NCBI GenBank assembly: GCA_007116585.1
Contig: SKIE01000053.1
Location: 1 to 5,698 of the forward strand
Reading direction: 5' to 3'
Source: Wenzhouxiangella sp.
Lineage (GTDB): Bacteria; Pseudomonadota; Gammaproteobacteria; Xanthomonadales; Wenzhouxiangellaceae
Length of the DNA: 5,698 nucleotides
Below, one piece after another: positions 1-5,398 of this stretch (positions are counted from its first letter, which is position 1; every line of letters begins with the position of its first letter). The notes under the pieces are model-generated. The model worked only from the letters and a program-made list of their open reading frames with translations. It ran no database searches and was not told the DNA's origin. Made by a program: the position numbers and the translations under genes.

Positions 1-359
1 CCGGGGTGGTGGTCAACGACAGCCTGATCCTGGTCGACTTCGTCAATCGCCACCGGCGCGCAGGACAGCCACGGATCGAGGCCGCGCTCAAAGCCACCCG
101 GGCGCGCTTCCGCGCGATTGTGCTGACCTCCATGACCACGTTCCTGGGTCTCGCCCCGATCGTGTTCTTCGAGACCAGCTTTCAGGCGCAGCTGGTCATT
201 CCGATGGCCGTCTCGCTGGCCTTCGGCATTGTGTTCGCCACCGCCATTACGCTGGGACTGATTCCCATCCTGTATCTGATCGGCGATGACTTCGTTCGCC
301 TGCTCCAGCGCCTGCTGGGGCGCGAGAACAAGGGCATGGTGGGTGCCGAGCAGACCTGA
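1..359 (+). CDS. RND efflux transporter permease subunit, C-terminal fragment (5' end outside window)
   Basis: This is the last 118 codons of an inner-membrane RND (AcrB/MdtB-like) proton-driven efflux pump; the reading frame is already open at the window edge, with codons in phase from base 3. The fragment starts in the conserved end of TM10 (GVVVNDSLILVDF, residues 1-13). A short basic cytoplasmic loop with the family pattern EAALKATRARFR (26-37) follows. Next come TM11 (about 38-56, IVLTSMTTFLGLAPIVFF) and TM12 (about 66-93, starting IPMAVSLAFG), then a charged cytoplasmic tail ending at TGA 357-359. Family members are about 1,000-1,050 residues, so roughly nine tenths lies upstream. The GTG at base 6 is an internal Val codon, not a start. 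Such pumps work with a periplasmic adaptor and an outer-membrane channel, normally encoded upstream. The substrate cannot be judged from this part. The family call is firm; the subfamily is open. Confidence 0.93.
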   Translation, partial: GVVVNDSLILVDFVNRHRRAGQPRIEAALKATRARFRAIVLTSMTTFLGLAPIVFFETSFQAQLVIPMAVSLAFGIVFATAITLGLIPILYLIGDDFVRLLQRLLGRENKGMVGAEQT

Positions 360-428
360 TCAGGCGCTTGACGTCACCCTGGTGGCGTGGTGCAGGTGAT
401 AGGCAGGTGGAAAGGTCTGGAATCATCT

Positions 429-434
429 TAAAAT
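429..434 (+). promoter_or_regulatory. Possible -10 element (TAAAAT) of the patatin gene, leaderless arrangement
   Basis: TAAAAT matches the sigma-70 -10 consensus at 5 of 6 positions and lies in a short AT-rich patch in otherwise GC-rich DNA. It ends 6 bases before the patatin ATG at 441, so transcription would begin at or next to the A of ATG. The best -35 resemblance (TGGAAA, 408-413) has only a 15-base spacer and is weak. The remainder of the 360-440 gap shows no gene and no convincing terminator for the RND gene. Confidence 0.35.
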
Positions 435-440
435 AAGCGC

Positions 441-1364
441 ATGAGCGATTTTGAGGGTCTATCGGGGAAAAGTATCTCGCTAGTGCTGGGTTCGGGCGGC
501 GCGCGCGGTCTGGCTCATATCGGCGTCATCCGTGAACTGGAGAAGTCTGGGCTCAGGATCAAGGCGATTGCCGGCAGCTCCATGGGTGCGCTGGTCGGCG
601 GGATTTATGCTGCCGGTGAGCTACAGGCCTACGAGGACTGGGTGTGTCAGCTTGAGCAGTCGGATGTGCTGGCGCTGGTCGACTGGACCTTCGCCGGCGG
701 CGGGCTGATCAAGGGCAGGAAGATTATCGCCAAACTGGAAGAACTGGTCGGTGATCTGGATATCCGTGATCTTGATATGGACTTCACCGCGGTCGCGGTC
801 GACATCGACCAGGGACGGGAGCTATGGCTTGATCGCGGCTCCCTGTTTGATGCGATTCGGGCCTCGATCGCCATTCCGGGTATCTTTACCCCACACCGCT
901 ACCGCAACCGAACCCTGGTCGACGGCGGCCTGCTCAATCCCATTCCGGTCGCGCCGACGCTGCGCTGCATGACCGATCTGACCGTGGTGGTCGATGTCAA
1001 CGGCCCGCCCAGCCGCGAGCTGGCGAAAGCTACCGAAGAGGATGGCGCCAAGGGCGAGCGCCGGGACGGCGGCATGTGGGACAAGCTGCGCGAATTCATG
1101 GACAGCTTTGCCAGCGACAAACAGCCCAGCGATACCCAGCCGGGTTTGCTGGCCGTCATGATGCGCTCTATTGATACCATGGAGGCCGCCATCACGCGCC
1201 AACATCTGGCCATTTTTCAGCCCGATCTTGTCGTAACAGTGCCCAAGAACGCCTGCATGGTGCACGAGTTTCACCGGGCCAGAGAGGTTATCGACCTGGG
1301 CGCGCGCCTGGCCCGCAGGGCAACACAACGCCACCAGCAGGAGCAAGGAATTGAGAATGCATGA
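441..1364 (+). CDS. RssA-like patatin family serine hydrolase / phospholipase-like protein
   Basis: The 307-residue protein is a patatin-fold acyl hydrolase with a Ser-Asp catalytic dyad. The visible motifs are the oxyanion-hole loop GSGGARG (residues 17-23), the nucleophile elbow GSSMG (45-49, Ser47) and the catalytic DGG (161-163, Asp161) followed by NPIPV. The segments RELWL (126-130) and AIRASIAIPG (138-147) also match my recollection of the E. coli RssA (YchK) group, which is of similar length, as does the FHRA segment near the C-terminus. No signal peptide or membrane helix is seen, so it is probably cytosolic; the substrate is unknown. A charged stretch at about 190-225 after the core looks like a variable insert. 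The ATG at 441 is the only start that keeps the whole first strand, but no Shine-Dalgarno precedes it. The gene overlaps the next gene by 8 bases, suggesting coupled translation. The family call is firm; orthology to RssA is likely but untested. Confidence 0.93.
   Translation: MSDFEGLSGKSISLVLGSGGARGLAHIGVIRELEKSGLRIKAIAGSSMGALVGGIYAAGELQAYEDWVCQLEQSDVLALVDWTFAGGGLIKGRKIIAKLEELVGDLDIRDLDMDFTAVAVDIDQGRELWLDRGSLFDAIRASIAIPGIFTPHRYRNRTLVDGGLLNPIPVAPTLRCMTDLTVVVDVNGPPSRELAKATEEDGAKGERRDGGMWDKLREFMDSFASDKQPSDTQPGLLAVMMRSIDTMEAAITRQHLAIFQPDLVVTVPKNACMVHEFHRAREVIDLGARLARRATQRHQQEQGIENA
1345..1349 (+). promoter_or_regulatory. Ribosome binding site (AAGGA) deciding the start of the 103-residue protein
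   Basis: AAGGA lies 7 bases before ATG 1357, a normal spacing, and inside the end of the patatin gene. It favours ATG 1357 over the in-frame TTG at 1351, which would leave only one base between this site and the start. Confidence 0.6.
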
Positions 1365-1668
1365 CGACGACGACATCGACGAAGTCAACCAGGCGCTGTT
1401 CGATGAAGCCGCCGACGCCGTGGTCGCGCTCGGCAACCGGCTCGCCGACGCCAACCCGGAAGCTGACCCGTGGGCCCTGGCCGATGGCCTGATCGCCGGC
1501 GCCGTCCACTACTGGCTCTACGCACACCAGCCCCAGGACATCCACAACGAAGACGACATGCTCAGCGCCAGCGAACGCATCGAGGAACTGGCCCGGCAGG
1601 TCATGCAGTCGGCCGAGGAAAGCGAGTATCTGCACTCGCCGCGCGATCGCGACGTCGGCAACGCCTGA
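1357..1668 (+). CDS. Small acidic protein of unknown function, coupled to the patatin gene
   Basis: This 103-residue protein is not one I recognise. It opens with an acidic run (HDDDDIDE, residues 2-9). Two predicted helical segments follow: about 12-32 (ALFDEAADAVVALGNRLADA) and about 38-55 (PWALADGLIAGAVHYWLYA), the latter with an aromatic HYWLY patch. A third amphipathic helix (about 66-84, SERIEELARQVMQSAEESE) leads to a polar tail. It is strongly acidic, without signal peptide, Cys, zinc motif or DNA-binding motif, and looks like a small soluble helical protein. The ATG overlaps the patatin stop (ATGCATGA, 8 bases) and has an AAGGA site upstream, so translation is probably coupled and a functional link with the patatin is plausible. 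Codon use resembles its neighbours and third positions are GC-rich, supporting a real gene. It ends at TGA 1666-1668, just before a terminator hairpin. Confidence 0.8.
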   Translation: MHDDDDIDEVNQALFDEAADAVVALGNRLADANPEADPWALADGLIAGAVHYWLYAHQPQDIHNEDDMLSASERIEELARQVMQSAEESEYLHSPRDRDVGNA

Positions 1669-1671
1669 AAA

Positions 1672-1710
1672 GCGGCGGTCACGCCAGCGCGTGCCGCCGC
1701 ATCACTTTTT
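1672..1710. terminator. Bidirectional rho-independent terminator between convergent genes
   Basis: GCGGCGG plus CACGC (1672-1678 and 1680-1684, with T1679 bulged) pairs with GCGTG plus CCGCCGC (1689-1700): 12 base pairs, nearly all G-C, around a CAGC loop. On the plus strand TTTTT follows at 1706-1710, five bases after the stem. On the minus strand TTTT follows the stem immediately (complement of 1668-1671). It begins 4 bases after the stop of the small acidic gene and lies 15 bases past the stop of the M28 peptidase gene, so it can serve both units. The minus-strand geometry is the better one; the plus-strand T-tract is slightly displaced. Confidence 0.75.
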
Positions 1711-1714
1711 CTGC

Positions 1715-3454
1715 CTACTGTGAAGGCCGCTGGCGGTCGCGAGTTGCACGAAACTCGTTGCCTGGAAACCAGTTCGGCCAGTCTTTGCCGTCGGCCAGAT
1801 AACGCCCGACGACATACAGCAACTCCAGGTCTTCGGCCACACCGCGCAAATCCCAATCCGGCTCGAATACATCAGCCGGCTTGTGATAGCGGATGTCGCG
1901 ATAGTCCCGCTCCCAGGCCAGGCCGTGTTCGCGGCCCAGTTCCCTGTGCTCCACACCGCCCTTGGCATAGAGCGCAGGAATGCCTGCGCGGGCAAAATTG
2001 AAGTGATCCGAGCGATAGTAGAAACCGCCCTCCGGCGAAGGCTCGGGCACCATCTCACGCCCCTGTGCCTGAACAGCGCGTTCCAACAAAGGCTCTAGCT
2101 CCGACGACCCGTAACCCACCACGACCACGTCATGGGTGGGCCCGACCAGACTCAGGGCATCCATATTGATGGCCGCGACAGTTTGCTCAGGTGGAAACAC
2201 CGGATTATTGGCGTAATAGCGCGAGCCCAGCAGGCCGTACTCTTCCAGCGTCACGGCCAGGAAAAGAACGCTGCGCTCCGGTGCCTGTCCGTGCTGAAAC
2301 AACTGCGCAATCTCCATCAGGCCGGCGGTACCCGATGCATTGTCGATCGCACCGTTATAGATACCGGCAGACCCTGGAATGGCCAGGTTGCGGCCCAGAT
2401 GATCCCAGTGCGCGACGTAGATGATCGCCTCGTCCGGCCGCTCAGTTCCGGGCAGCAGGCCCAGCACGTTGTAGGACACGCCCTCGCGCACGCTTTGGCG
2501 CACGCTGGCTGACGCGGTGGTGCCAAGCGCGACCGCCTCAAAACCCGGGGCTTTCGCCTGTTCCATCAGGGCATCGAAATCCTCACCGCTGCGGGCAAAG
2601 AGATCGCGCGCACCGTCAAGCGTGATCCAGCCCTCGATTGGCATCAGAGGCTCTTCACCGGCATCGCCCAGCTCAAACTGCGCCTGTGACCAGGAATTGA
2701 TGACCACTTCCCAGGGATAGGAAGCCGGTTCGGTGTCGTGAACAATCAAGGCAGCTGCAGCACCCTGCCGCGCGGCCTCTTCGTACTTGTAGGTCCAGCG
2801 ACCGTAGTAAGTCATCGCGCGGCCGTTGAACAAGGCGTCGTCACCGGTGGCAAAGCCGGGGTCGTTGACCAGAATCACGACCGTCTTGCCGGTCACGTCC
2901 AGACCGGCGTAGTCGTTCCAGTCATACTCCGGAGCGACCACGCCGTAGCCAACGAAGACCAGTTCCGAGTCTTCGATGGCATGCGGCTCCGTGCCGCCGC
3001 GGCGACTCCAGGTAATCATCTCTTCGGGGAAGCCCATTTGCCAGTGCTCGTCGCCGTTGGCCAGGCGAAGCGGTGAGCGTTCTTCATTGGTCATTTCAAC
3101 CATCGGGACCGGCTGCAGAAAGCTGTCGCCGTAGCCTGGCTGCAAACCCAATGCCGCAAACTCAGAGACCAGATAATTGACCGTGAGACGTTCGCCGCGG
3201 GTTCCCGGCGCTCGCCCCTCGAACTCGTCTGAAGCCAGCGTGGCGACATGCCGGGCGTAGCTGTCCGGGTCGACGCCGTTGCCAGGCACGGCGGGCAGCG
3301 AATTGTCTGGCGCTATCGGCACTGCATCCCGTGACGCGGTCGCTGACGGCTCTCCGGGCATTTCAGCCTGGGTATGGACTGCCGCTTGTTGGTCGTGCTG
3401 GCAGCCGGCCAGGGCGACGGCCATCAGGGTCGAAATCAGAAGAATCTTGCGCAT
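1715..3454 (-). CDS. M28 family zinc metallopeptidase with inserted PA domain, outer-membrane lipoprotein
   Basis: The 579-residue protein is a secreted M28 exopeptidase-like enzyme. A lipoprotein signal ends in the lipobox LAGC with Cys18 lipidated; Gln19 at +2 predicts sorting to the outer membrane. A low-complexity Pro/Ala/Thr linker (about 20-60) follows, then the start of the peptidase domain (LASDEFEGRAPGT, 73-85). An inserted PA-like domain spans about 160-310 (VFVGYGVVAPEYDW at 166-179). The zinc-binding core has the expected order: AHWDHLG (His349, Asp351), IDNASG (bridging Asp371), LEEYGLLGS (catalytic Glu404, ligand Glu405), INMD (Asp432) and YHKPAD (His524). All ligands are present, so it should be active, probably on periplasmic or external peptides; exact specificity is unknown. 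The ATG at 3454 has GGAG five bases upstream (3460-3463). It stops at TAG 1715-1717. It lies 73 bases downstream of the response regulator on the same strand, so it may share its transcript. Confidence 0.95.
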   Translation of the reverse strand: MRKILLISTLMAVALAGCQHDQQAAVHTQAEMPGEPSATASRDAVPIAPDNSLPAVPGNGVDPDSYARHVATLASDEFEGRAPGTRGERLTVNYLVSEFAALGLQPGYGDSFLQPVPMVEMTNEERSPLRLANGDEHWQMGFPEEMITWSRRGGTEPHAIEDSELVFVGYGVVAPEYDWNDYAGLDVTGKTVVILVNDPGFATGDDALFNGRAMTYYGRWTYKYEEAARQGAAAALIVHDTEPASYPWEVVINSWSQAQFELGDAGEEPLMPIEGWITLDGARDLFARSGEDFDALMEQAKAPGFEAVALGTTASASVRQSVREGVSYNVLGLLPGTERPDEAIIYVAHWDHLGRNLAIPGSAGIYNGAIDNASGTAGLMEIAQLFQHGQAPERSVLFLAVTLEEYGLLGSRYYANNPVFPPEQTVAAINMDALSLVGPTHDVVVVGYGSSELEPLLERAVQAQGREMVPEPSPEGGFYYRSDHFNFARAGIPALYAKGGVEHRELGREHGLAWERDYRDIRYHKPADVFEPDWDLRGVAEDLELLYVVGRYLADGKDWPNWFPGNEFRATRDRQRPSQ

Positions 3455-3490
3455 AGTCGCTCCGAGCTTGCCGCGATGGGAATAGTGGGC

Positions 3491-3496
3491 ATTCTA
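3491..3496 (-). promoter_or_regulatory. Possible -10 element (TAGAAT) upstream of the M28 peptidase gene
   Basis: Read on the minus strand, TAGAAT matches the -10 consensus at 5 of 6 positions and sits 36 bases before the M28 ATG, allowing a normal leader with its GGAG site. No -35 hexamer of any quality lies 16-18 bases upstream, so it would need an activator or be a chance match. No hairpin terminator is visible in the 73 bases between the regulator and this gene, so read-through from the kinase-regulator transcript is equally possible. Confidence 0.3.
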
Positions 3497-3527
3497 GCCG
3501 AGATCAGCGTCCTGCCCTGGCGACCTA

Positions 3528-4169
3528 TCAGATCAGTCCACCCTCGAAGGCTTTGAGCACGGCACGGGTCCGGTCACGCACGCCCATTTTGGACAGAATG
3601 TTGGAGACGTGGTTTTTGATGGTGCCCTCGGCCACATGCAGCGCGCCGGCGATTTCCTTGTTCGAATAGCCGCCGGCCATCAGGCGCAGGATCTCTGTCT
3701 CTCTTTCAGTCAAGGGGTCGGGCTGGTCCAGCGCCGAGAACCCGGTATTGAGCTGACCCAGGCCTTTGAGCAGTCGCTGCGTGACCGCCGGTTTGACCAG
3801 CGTCTTGCCGGCGGCAACCGAGCGCACGCCCTCCAGCAGATCCTCCAGCGCCACGTCTTTCAGCAGGTAGCCGCGCGCACCGGCGCGGATGCCGGCCAGC
3901 ACCAGCTCCTCGTCATCGAACGTGGTCAGAATAATCGTCGGCGGCAGCTGCTTGTCTGCAGACAGCGCCTGCAACACGTCAAGCCCGCTCTTGCCCGGCA
4001 TGCGCATGTCCAGCAGCACGACATCCGGGGCCAGCTCCGGTATCTGCAGCAGCGCCGAGTCGCCATCTGCGGCTTCGCCGATGACCTCGATGTCGTCTGC
4101 CAGCTCAAGCAGTGAGCGCACGCCCTGGCGCACCAGGGTTTGATCATCGACCAGCATGACTCTTATCAC
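3528..4169 (-). CDS. NarL/FixJ (LuxR-type) response regulator transcription factor
   Basis: The 213-residue protein is a two-component response regulator acting as a DNA-binding transcription factor. The receiver domain (about 1-120) shows the acidic pair Asp8-Asp9 (LVDDQ), phospho-acceptor Asp54 (LLDMRMPG, 52-59), Thr82 (ILTTFDD) and Lys104 (YLLKD). A linker of about 30 residues leads to a LuxR/GerE helix-turn-helix (about 152-205: LTERETEILRLMAGG, then NKEIAGALHVAEGTIKNHVS). I chose GTG 4169 because it gives the canonical start IRVMLVDDQ, has a strong GGAGG site and overlaps the kinase stop as GTGA. The open frame runs on to 4370, but that part only shadows the kinase gene. The ATG at 4157 would remove part of strand 1. 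The layout resembles DesR/LiaR-type regulators. The partner is the kinase immediately upstream. Targets are unknown; the following M28 gene is a candidate. Confidence 0.95.
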   Translation of the reverse strand: MIRVMLVDDQTLVRQGVRSLLELADDIEVIGEAADGDSALLQIPELAPDVVLLDMRMPGKSGLDVLQALSADKQLPPTIILTTFDDEELVLAGIRAGARGYLLKDVALEDLLEGVRSVAAGKTLVKPAVTQRLLKGLGQLNTGFSALDQPDPLTERETEILRLMAGGYSNKEIAGALHVAEGTIKNHVSNILSKMGVRDRTRAVLKAFEGGLI

Positions 4170-5347
4170 GCGCCCTCCTCCGCAGGCATCCAGGCACGGA
4201 CCTGAAAACCAAGGCCAGGTCCGGTTGAAATATCGAGCCGGCCGCCCAGCTCCCGCAATCGTTCGCGCATGCCGTTGAGACCGTTGCCTGGCATGAGTTC
4301 CGCAGCACCACAGCCATCGTCCCGGGCGCGCAGCGCCACGCCCTCGCGGGTGGACTCCAGGCCGATCCATAGATTTGACGCGTTGGCGTGGCGCACCGCG
4401 TTGGTGATCACCTCCTGAGCACAGCGCAACAGAATCTGGGCGCGGGTCGGATCAGCCTGGGACAAATGATCGGGTATATCCAGATGAATCTGCAGTTGCG
4501 GCACGCCAGCGGCCAGCACTTCCAGCGCCTCGCGCAGGTTGACCTGATCATCCCGGCGCAAGTCACCAACGACCTCACGCACATCCGACAGCAGCAGGCG
4601 CGCGACGGCAGCCGCCTTGTCGACATGTGACTTGGCCTTACCCTCCGTGGTGTGACTGGCAACTTCCAGATTCAAGGTCAGGGCAGTGAGATGATGGCCG
4701 ACCAGGTCGTGCAGATCGCGCGATATGCGCACCCGCTCGGCAATCCTGGTGTTGTCGGCCAGCAGGGACTGCGTGGCCAGCAGCTCGGAGTTGACCCGAC
4801 GCAGATCAGCCCGCGCCTGCACCTGCTGCAGCGCCAGCAAAGAGGCAATAAAAGGGAACAGCGTCAGCCCCAGATTCATCAGCACGAAAATCAGCGCCAG
4901 CAGCCAACTGCCGTCCGGGGTAAAAATGACCCAGATGCCGAACACCAGCGCCAGCGCACCCACCCAGGCCATGCCCGGCAACGCCGGCAACATCCAGGGC
5001 AGCAGCGCGGCAACCACCATGGCCAGCAAACTGCCAATGCCTGACCGGGTGAAATAATTCACCGCAAAAGCCGCGACCGACATCACCGCCAGCAGCAACA
5101 CGCGCAGCCAGAACGGCGAGCGCTGCTGCAGGCGAACGGCGGGGTGAATGAAAGCCAGCAGGAACAGCAACGAGCCCGACCACCAGCCGATGATCGCCCC
5201 GGTACCCGGCGGCTCCAGGGCTACGAGCGGCAGCACCAGCAGCGGCACCGCCGTCAGCAGCCACACCAGGAACCCCATGTAGCGCAGCCAGTCGACCGGC
5301 TGTAGATCGCCAAGACGGGAAAGAGACTGGAGCAAACGGTCGGCCAT
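4166..5347 (-). CDS. Sensor histidine kinase, NarL/DesK type (HisKA_3 + HATPase_c), polytopic membrane protein
   Basis: The 393-residue protein is an inner-membrane sensor kinase. Its N-terminal half has five or six hydrophobic helices (about 24-44, 51-71, 79-98, 103-121, 124-142, 149-172) joined by very short loops. No periplasmic sensor domain is present, so the signal is probably sensed in or at the membrane, as in DesK-like kinases. A coiled-coil-like stretch (about 173-205) leads to the HisKA_3 box ERVRISRDLHDLVGHHL (204-220) with phospho-acceptor His213. The ATPase domain has the N box QEVITNAVRH (311-320, Asn316), the G1 box DDGCG (343-347) and a G2 box GNGLNGMRERL (354-364). All catalytic elements are intact. 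The ATG at 5347 has no Shine-Dalgarno, but a -10-like TAGAAT ends 6 bases before it, as in leaderless genes. The gene is the first of the minus-strand block and overlaps the regulator by 4 bases. The stimulus is unknown. Confidence 0.95.
   Translation of the reverse strand: MADRLLQSLSRLGDLQPVDWLRYMGFLVWLLTAVPLLVLPLVALEPPGTGAIIGWWSGSLLFLLAFIHPAVRLQQRSPFWLRVLLLAVMSVAAFAVNYFTRSGIGSLLAMVVAALLPWMLPALPGMAWVGALALVFGIWVIFTPDGSWLLALIFVLMNLGLTLFPFIASLLALQQVQARADLRRVNSELLATQSLLADNTRIAERVRISRDLHDLVGHHLTALTLNLEVASHTTEGKAKSHVDKAAAVARLLLSDVREVVGDLRRDDQVNLREALEVLAAGVPQLQIHLDIPDHLSQADPTRAQILLRCAQEVITNAVRHANASNLWIGLESTREGVALRARDDGCGAAELMPGNGLNGMRERLRELGGRLDISTGPGLGFQVRAWMPAEEGA
4173..4181 (-). promoter_or_regulatory. 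Ribosome binding site (GGAGGAGGG) of the response regulator
   Basis: On the minus strand GGAGGAGGG lies 3 bases before GTG 4169, within the last codons of the kinase gene (encoding its Glu-Glu-Gly tail). The near-perfect match to the 16S tail fixes the GTG start and suggests efficient re-initiation at the GTGA overlap. Confidence 0.75.
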
Positions 5348-5373
5348 TGCAATATTCTACGGCTTTCCATTGC
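5344..5373. repeat. Direct repeat CCATTGC flanking the kinase -10, candidate operator
   Basis: CCATTGC occurs at 5344-5350 and again at 5367-5373, a start-to-start distance of 23 bases, near two helical turns. The two copies flank the TAGAAT at 5354-5359. The core CATTG appears a third time at 5394-5398, just before the divergent zincin start. This could be a binding site for the cognate regulator or another factor controlling both divergent genes. The repeat is short and one copy overlaps the kinase start codon, so coincidence is possible. Confidence 0.3.
5354..5359 (-). promoter_or_regulatory. Possible -10 element (TAGAAT) of the kinase gene, leaderless arrangement
   Basis: On the minus strand TAGAAT (5 of 6 to consensus) ends 6 bases before the kinase ATG at 5347, which would place the transcript start on the ATG itself. 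No good -35 hexamer is present at 16-18 bases, and no Shine-Dalgarno exists in the gap. The hexamer is identical to the one upstream of the M28 gene. Confidence 0.4.
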
Positions 5374-5387
5374 CCGGGCCATGGGAC

Positions 5388-5393
5388 AGAGGT
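5388..5393 (+). promoter_or_regulatory. Ribosome binding site (AGAGGT) deciding the start of the zincin-like gene
   Basis: AGAGGT lies 5 bases before ATG 5399. It favours that start over the in-frame ATG 5381, which would add six residues and has no purine-rich site upstream, and over the TTG at 5396. Confidence 0.5.
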
Positions 5394-5398
5394 CATTG

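Noticed and set aside
369..376. Perfect palindrome TGACGTCA downstream of the RND gene
   Set aside because: Eight-base palindromes occur by chance at this scale; there is no partner site and no promoter at a proper distance (the overlapping TTGACG has no -10 at 16-18 bases).
373..400. GTCACC...GGTGAT as a terminator for the RND gene
   Set aside because: The stem is only about 5-6 base pairs with a wobble and a 16-base loop, and no T-tract follows.
1351..1356. TTG at 1351 as start of the small acidic protein
   Set aside because: It is only one base from the AAGGA site; ATG 1357 has normal spacing.
822..1454. 210-codon open frame on the minus strand across the patatin gene
   Set aside because: It lies opposite the well-supported patatin and small acidic genes, shows no motif and is expected by chance in GC-rich DNA.
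2132..2512. 126-codon plus-strand frame opposite the M28 peptidase
   Set aside because: It covers the zinc-ligand region of the M28 gene in antisense and has no recognisable motif or ribosome site of note.
3480..3494. GAAT-N7-ATTC inverted repeat upstream of the M28 gene as an operator
   Set aside because: The arms are only 4 bases and part of the possible -10; too short to separate from chance.
3609..4115. 168-codon plus-strand frame opposite the response regulator
   Set aside because: Its Gln/Arg/His-rich composition is typical of antisense reading of a GC-rich gene; no domain is visible.
4170..4370. N-terminal extension of the response regulator reading frame up to an ATG at 4370
   Set aside because: The extra 67 residues are rich in Arg, Gly and Pro, antiparallel to nothing known, and simply the kinase ATPase domain read in another frame. 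GTG 4169 has the canonical receiver start and a strong ribosome site.
4652..5044. Gln-rich plus-strand frame opposite the kinase membrane region
   Set aside because: The Gln/His/Arg-rich protein arises from reading Leu/Ala-rich membrane codons on the other strand.
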